Shown: piece after piece, positions 12,524 through 15,933 of the stretch
How positions within the stretch are numbered: position 1 is the stretch's first letter
How the letters are laid out: every line of letters starts with the position of its first letter
From: Thiodiazotropha sp040507005
GTDB taxonomy: Bacteria > Pseudomonadota > Gammaproteobacteria > Chromatiales > Chromatiaceae
Assembly (NCBI GenBank): GCA_040507005.1
Contig: JBEVVS010000034.1
Coordinates: 1 to 15,933 of the forward strand
Direction of reading: 5' to 3'
Length of the DNA: 15,933 nt
Notes under the pieces: model-generated
Database searches by the model: none
What the model saw: only the letters and a program-made list of their open reading frames with translations
What the model was told of the DNA's origin: nothing
Program-made: the position numbers and the translations under genes

Positions 12524-13441
12524 ATGGTTATGACGCTTTCTGATTGCTGGCAAAACAACACCCTGTTTCCTATACCCATAAAACGCCTGGCAGTAGTGGC
12601 GCTGTTCTTACCTGCTTGTCTCAACGGTGCTGCCCTGGAGGACCAGCTCTACATGGCTGGCATGCATGAGTCCAGCTGGATGTTTTCCGGATCCGGCTAC
12701 AGCTGCGAACTGAAACATGAGATTCCCCAGTTCGGTGAGGCCCGTTTTAGGCGCATCGCCGGTGAGCAGCTGCACTTTTTTATCAATAGTTTTCAACCTG
12801 TGCCAGAGTCCATGGAGGGGTTCGTAAGAGAGCGCTCGCCCGCCTGGGAACATACCCCGCCGGATACCTTGCAGCACAGCGTATTGATACAAACCGGGAT
12901 GCGTCCCATGGCGCTGAAACGCAAGCAGGCCGGATGGCTGTTGACCTCCTTGACCAAGGGGCAGATTGGCAGCTTTTCCTTTGCCGACTGGGACGACAGC
13001 CGCAGACAGGTCCGGGTGCAACTGTCACCGGTGAATTTCCAAAAACCCTATCGGGAATTCAAGCGTTGTCTGCGTCAACTGCCGAGCAGCGGGGGGTTTG
13101 CGGAATTACAGCGCTCTACGGTTCATTTCGCCCTGGATGTGGATGTCATTGATAGCAAAGGAGAGCAACGGCTTGACCAATTGGCCGCCTATGTTGCGGC
13201 CGCTGAAGGGATCAAGCGTATCACCATCGAGGGGCATGCGGATGATCAAGGCTCGCGTCCCTACAATAAGCGCCTTTCGGCCAGGCGGGCGGCAGCTGTC
13301 TATCAATATCTCTCCGCCAAGGGTGTCAAGAAAGGCATGATGCAGCAAAGGCACTACGGGGAGTCCCGTCCCAAGATCGCAAAACGGACAGCACACGCCA
13401 GGGCCGCCAACCGGCGGGTTGAAATCAAGTTACAGCGCTAG
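12524..13441 (+). CDS. motY: Flagellar stator-associated protein MotY
   Basis: This 305-residue exported protein has a signal sequence (positive K20-R21, hydrophobic to about 35, probable cleavage near NGA-ALED). The N-terminal MotY domain (about 40-190) contains SCELKHEIPQFGEARF and two cysteines, C61 and one in KRCLRQLP, that could form a disulfide. The C-terminal OmpA-like peptidoglycan-binding domain (about 195-305) contains IEGHADDQGS, YNKRLSARRAAAVYQYL and NRRVEIKL. MotY forms the T-ring around the basal body of polar flagella and helps anchor the stators; it is known from Vibrio and Pseudomonas. The sigma-28 promoter just upstream agrees with late flagellar expression. ATG 12530 is an equally possible start; neither has a strong ribosome site. 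No mot or fli genes are adjacent, which is usual for motY. Confidence 0.9.
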   Translation: MVMTLSDCWQNNTLFPIPIKRLAVVALFLPACLNGAALEDQLYMAGMHESSWMFSGSGYSCELKHEIPQFGEARFRRIAGEQLHFFINSFQPVPESMEGFVRERSPAWEHTPPDTLQHSVLIQTGMRPMALKRKQAGWLLTSLTKGQIGSFSFADWDDSRRQVRVQLSPVNFQKPYREFKRCLRQLPSSGGFAELQRSTVHFALDVDVIDSKGEQRLDQLAAYVAAAEGIKRITIEGHADDQGSRPYNKRLSARRAAAVYQYLSAKGVKKGMMQQRHYGESRPKIAKRTAHARAANRRVEIKLQR

Positions 13442-13464
13442 TTCCACCCAATGACATTCTTATC

Positions 13465-13489
13465 AGGCTATACCTTTAAGAGATAGCCT
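13465..13489 (+). terminator. Weak hairpin after motY
   Basis: AGGCTAT (13465-13471) pairs with ATAGCCT (13483-13489) across an 11-nt loop, 23 nt after the motY stop, followed by a pyrimidine-rich but not T-only stretch. It is a plausible but weak terminator. Confidence 0.35.
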
Positions 13490-13523
13490 CTGCTGCTTCT
13501 GCGTCAGGGATGCGTGCCGTGGT

Positions 13524-14912
13524 ATGCTTAAAAGCGTCATGGATAGTCTACCCACATCACGGGCTGATGCAGGACGGTTAACATGGTTTGAGAAAACCTG
13601 GCAGGGCTTCTGTCGTCTTGTCGTTAGGGTGTTTTATCGTCGATTTGAGGTTGCCGGAGGGGAAAACCTGCCGATGGGGCAGGGAATAATTCTGTGTGCC
13701 AACCATGTCAACGCCCTGGCGGATGCGGTGGTACTTCAGGCGGCAACCACAAAGGCCATTCGGCCATTGGCACGCAGTGGCCTGTTCGGTAATCCCGTGC
13801 TCAAACCCATTCTGGATCTGATCGGTGCAGTCCCTATCTACCGACGTGGCGATCCCGGTGTTGATGTGAGCAACAATAGAGATACTTTTTCACGCTGCTA
13901 TGAACTGCTTGCAGAAGGAGAAACCCTGATCATATTCCCGGAGGGTCAAAGTCATGACACGCCTCGTTTGATGACATTGAAGACCGGTGCCGCACGTCTC
14001 GCCCTGGAGACGAGCGAGGTGAACGGCAGGCAGCCGGCGCTTATACCGGTGGGACTGACCTTTCCCGAGAAGGGTCAGTTTCGCAGTTCAGTGTTGGTGC
14101 AGTTCGGTGAGCCCATCGACATGACGCTTTCAGAACAGGATACCCATGAACAGCGGGTTATCGAGTTGACCGAGCGGATTCGTAAGGGGATGGAGGCCTT
14201 GACCCTGAATGCCGAGAGTTGGGAGGAGGTCAGCCTGATCACCAGACTGGAGCGATTCTTTGCCTTTCGTCACGGTAAGTACCGGCAACGCAACCTGCAT
14301 CAACGCTTGCGCGCCCAGCAACGCCTGATCGATGCGCAACGCCTGTTGAGAGAGTACGAACCCGATCGGGTGAGGGCATTGATGATCCAATTGAAGCAGT
14401 TTGAGAAGATCTGCCGCTACTGCGGGGTGAAGGATTACCAGCTGAATATCGAGTATAAGCCAACTCTGATCGTTCTCTATATACTGCGTGCGATCTGGAT
14501 GTCGTTGGTTGTCTTTCCTGTGGTGATGTGGGGTGTCATCAACAGCTATATTCCCTATCAACTAACCAAACGGCTGTCCCGCTCTTTCGCCAAGGGAAAG
14601 AACCAGTCAGACACGGCCAACATGGTCCTGGGGCTGCTCTTCTTCAGCGTCTTCTGGTTGCTGCAGAGCTATCTGGTTTATCGCTATTTCGGTTTGATGT
14701 GGATGACTCTATATACTCTCACTCTCATCGTCAGCAGCGTGGTCGCCCTGATGGTCAGAGGCGAGCTGCGTCGCATCCGCGAGAATGCGCGGGTGTTCCT
14801 GCTGTTTCTGCGGCGGCGGGACCTCAAGACCTATCTGCGACAGAAGCGTCAGGAGCTGGAACAGGAGTTGGCCCGCATGGTGCGCATCGCCAATCGTCTC
14901 TCCCATCACTGA
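13524..14912 (+). CDS. PlsC-family lysophospholipid acyltransferase with C-terminal membrane domain
   Basis: The acyltransferase domain occupies about residues 20-235 of 462: motif I N60-H61-VNALA-D67, motif II GAVPIYRRGD (101-110), motif III FPEGQSH (138-144) and motif IV PVGLTF (175-180). Motif I has five residues between His and Asp rather than the usual four, a form shared with the NHPNALxD type of glycerol-phosphate acyltransferases. A charged helical linker rich in Arg and Gln (about 245-300) follows. Then come three or four membrane helices (about 310-410) and a coiled, basic C-terminal tail. It likely acylates a lysophospholipid or related lipid at the inner membrane; the exact acceptor is unknown. 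It is longer than housekeeping PlsC (about 240 residues). ATG 13539 is an alternative start. The hydrolase gene begins 11 nt after the stop, so the two are probably cotranscribed. Confidence 0.85.
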   Translation: MLKSVMDSLPTSRADAGRLTWFEKTWQGFCRLVVRVFYRRFEVAGGENLPMGQGIILCANHVNALADAVVLQAATTKAIRPLARSGLFGNPVLKPILDLIGAVPIYRRGDPGVDVSNNRDTFSRCYELLAEGETLIIFPEGQSHDTPRLMTLKTGAARLALETSEVNGRQPALIPVGLTFPEKGQFRSSVLVQFGEPIDMTLSEQDTHEQRVIELTERIRKGMEALTLNAESWEEVSLITRLERFFAFRHGKYRQRNLHQRLRAQQRLIDAQRLLREYEPDRVRALMIQLKQFEKICRYCGVKDYQLNIEYKPTLIVLYILRAIWMSLVVFPVVMWGVINSYIPYQLTKRLSRSFAKGKNQSDTANMVLGLLFFSVFWLLQSYLVYRYFGLMWMTLYTLTLIVSSVVALMVRGELRRIRENARVFLLFLRRRDLKTYLRQKRQELEQELARMVRIANRLSHH

Positions 14913-14923
14913 TCCCCGGTTTG

Positions 14924-15649
14924 ATGCGAATGAAATATGCAATTCATCTGATTCTGTTCTTCATACTAGTGCCTGCTTCAACCCAGGCCGCCCAGCCGGA
15001 GTGCGTGATTCTGTTGCACGGTATGGGGCGTAGCGCCTTTTCTCTGGGCGCAATCGAAGTCTCATTGGAGAGACAAGGCTACCATGTGTGGAATAAGAGC
15101 TATCCCAGCCTGAGTCAAAGTGTCGGTGAGCTAGCCTCACCCGCTATCGAGGCGGGTTTGGAGTACTGTCGCAGCAAGCAGGCGCAGCGCATCCATTTTG
15201 TCACGCACTCCCTGGGAGGCATTCTTGTCAGATACTATCTGCAGGAACACCCTATACAGGGGCTCGGGCGCATCGTCATGCTGGCGCCGCCCAACCGGGG
15301 CAGCGAGGTGGCCGACCAGATGAAGGATGGCTATTGGTATCGGACCATCATGGGACCGTCGGGACAGGCATTGGGAACGGATGAAAAGAGCCTGCCGAAC
15401 ACGCTGAAACCCATTCCGGGTGAGATCGGCATCATCGCGGGCAGGGTGGATGGAGAGTCCTGGTTTCTTCCCGAAATACCCGGTGAAGACGACGGCAAGG
15501 TCGCGGTGGAGAGGACAAAGCTTGCCGAAATGAGGGACTTTCTTCTCGTGGAGGTGGGTCATACCTTCATCATGCTTGATGATGAGGTAGTCCGTCAGAT
15601 TCACTATTTCCTACGCAATGGGGTATTCGACAAACTGAAATCCGAATGA
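14924..15649 (+). CDS. Secreted alpha/beta hydrolase (lipase/esterase-like)
   Basis: The first 22 residues of this 241-residue protein are a signal peptide with cleavage likely after TQA. The alpha/beta hydrolase core shows the oxyanion segment LLHGMGRS (30-37), nucleophile S96 in THSLGG (the first Gly of GxSxG is Thr), an acid probably D189 or D190 in PGEDDGKV, and H213 in EVGHTF. Short size and LAPPNRGSEVAD fit triacylglycerol-lipase/PGAP1-like family members. It would hydrolyse an ester outside the cytoplasm; the substrate is unknown. Linkage to the preceding acyltransferase (11-nt gap) suggests a shared role in lipid turnover. ATG 14930 is an alternative start; the open frame running upstream to 14528 overlaps the acyltransferase gene and is not credible as protein. 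Confidence 0.85.
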   Translation: MRMKYAIHLILFFILVPASTQAAQPECVILLHGMGRSAFSLGAIEVSLERQGYHVWNKSYPSLSQSVGELASPAIEAGLEYCRSKQAQRIHFVTHSLGGILVRYYLQEHPIQGLGRIVMLAPPNRGSEVADQMKDGYWYRTIMGPSGQALGTDEKSLPNTLKPIPGEIGIIAGRVDGESWFLPEIPGEDDGKVAVERTKLAEMRDFLLVEVGHTFIMLDDEVVRQIHYFLRNGVFDKLKSE

Positions 15650-15667
15650 ACTTCAGGATAAGGGAGA

Positions 15668-15743
15668 TGGTGGGCGCAACAGGGATCGAACCTGTGACCT
15701 CTGCAATGTGACTGCAGCGCTCTCCCAGCTGAGCTATGCGCCC
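15668..15743 (-). tRNA. tRNA-Val (anticodon CAC)
   Basis: The 76-nt cloverleaf on the minus strand has acceptor GGGCGCA/TGCGCCC, D arm with GCTC-AGCTGGGA-GAGC, anticodon stem CTGCA/TGCAG with loop GTCACAT (anticodon CAC at 15708-15710, reading GUG), and T arm ACAGG-TTCGATC-CCTGT. Discriminator A and an encoded CCA complete it. It converges with the hydrolase gene. Confidence 0.96.
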
Positions 15744-15761
15744 CTAAACAGCGAGAGGGGC

Positions 15762-15790
15762 ATTCTAATGAGCTTAGCGAAGTGGGTCAA
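15762..15790 (-). promoter_or_regulatory. Sigma-70 promoter of tRNA-Val
   Basis: On the minus strand TTGACC (15785-15790), 17 bp, TAGAAT (15762-15767): 5 of 6 matches in each box with ideal spacing. The GC-rich GCCCCTC that follows is a typical discriminator for growth-rate/ppGpp control. Transcription would start near 15755, about 12 nt before the mature tRNA. Confidence 0.75.
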
Positions 15791-15811
15791 ACGAGTGTTT
15801 ACTGACCCCCC

Positions 15812-15917
15812 GGCGGCTGACGGTTGTCTTTCTCCGTCGCCCCGAAAGCACGTCCTTGTGCTGACGGGGCTAGCGCGGCATCCCTGCTGCTACTACGAAA
15901 GACAATCGTCAGCCGCC
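15812..15917. repeat. 106-bp nested palindrome, candidate dispersed intergenic repeat or MITE
   Basis: The 21-nt arms at 15812-15832 and 15897-15917 are inverted with one mismatch (outer ends GGCGGCTGACG and CGTCAGCCGCC). The 64-nt interior holds a second hairpin: GCCCCG (15839-15844) with CGGGGC (15865-15870), a 2x2 internal loop, then AGCAC (15847-15851) with GTGCT (15858-15862) around GTCCTT. The interior is too short for a gene. It resembles a mobile palindromic element or a highly folded RNA rather than a simple terminator. Confidence 0.65.
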
Positions 15918-15933
15918 TACCATGGCTCTGCAA

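Overview
The window looks like the chromosome of a flagellated gammaproteobacterium of moderate GC content. The evidence is a CbrA/CbrB-type two-component system, a MotY stator protein with a sigma-28 promoter, a CheV coupling protein and a VC_2705-type sodium:solute symporter with its DUF4212 partner. A sulfur-oxidising or marine lineage such as the Chromatiales is plausible, but that is only an impression. No phage, integron, IS transposase or CRISPR array is visible.

Layout. Positions 1-1207 (minus) hold a symporter cut by the window edge and its small DUF4212 partner. Positions 1208-1745 are a long gene-free stretch with several regulatory-looking elements. Positions 1746-3714 (plus) encode a TerB-like protein and a response regulator with REC, PAS and degenerate GGDEF domains. 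Positions 3812-8284 (minus) are a tightly overlapping cbrX-like/cbrA/cbrB operon: a 63-residue two-helix membrane protein, an SSF-domain histidine kinase and an NtrC-family regulator. cheV follows at 8405-9373 (minus). Positions 9693-12363 (plus) form an apparent operon of DUF6394, a K+ channel with two RCK domains, and a hemerythrin. motY is at 12524-13441, and a PlsC-type acyltransferase plus a secreted alpha/beta hydrolase at 13524-15649. A tRNA-Val(CAC) gene on the minus strand and a 106-bp nested palindrome close the window.

Most interesting signal. The CbrB orthologue keeps its receiver, ATPase and DNA-binding parts but lacks the GAFTGA loop needed to engage sigma-54. Two near-identical dyads, TGTTAC-N5-GTAACA, lie just in front of the cbrX-cbrA-cbrB operon and in the gap behind the symporter pair. 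Their half-sites match what I recall for Pseudomonas CbrB. Together they suggest a CbrAB circuit that has left sigma-54, controls itself and may control an organic-acid symporter. A second notable signal is a diguanylate-cyclase-like protein with a broken active site (DGSEF) but an intact RxxD inhibitory site, as expected of a c-di-GMP receptor.
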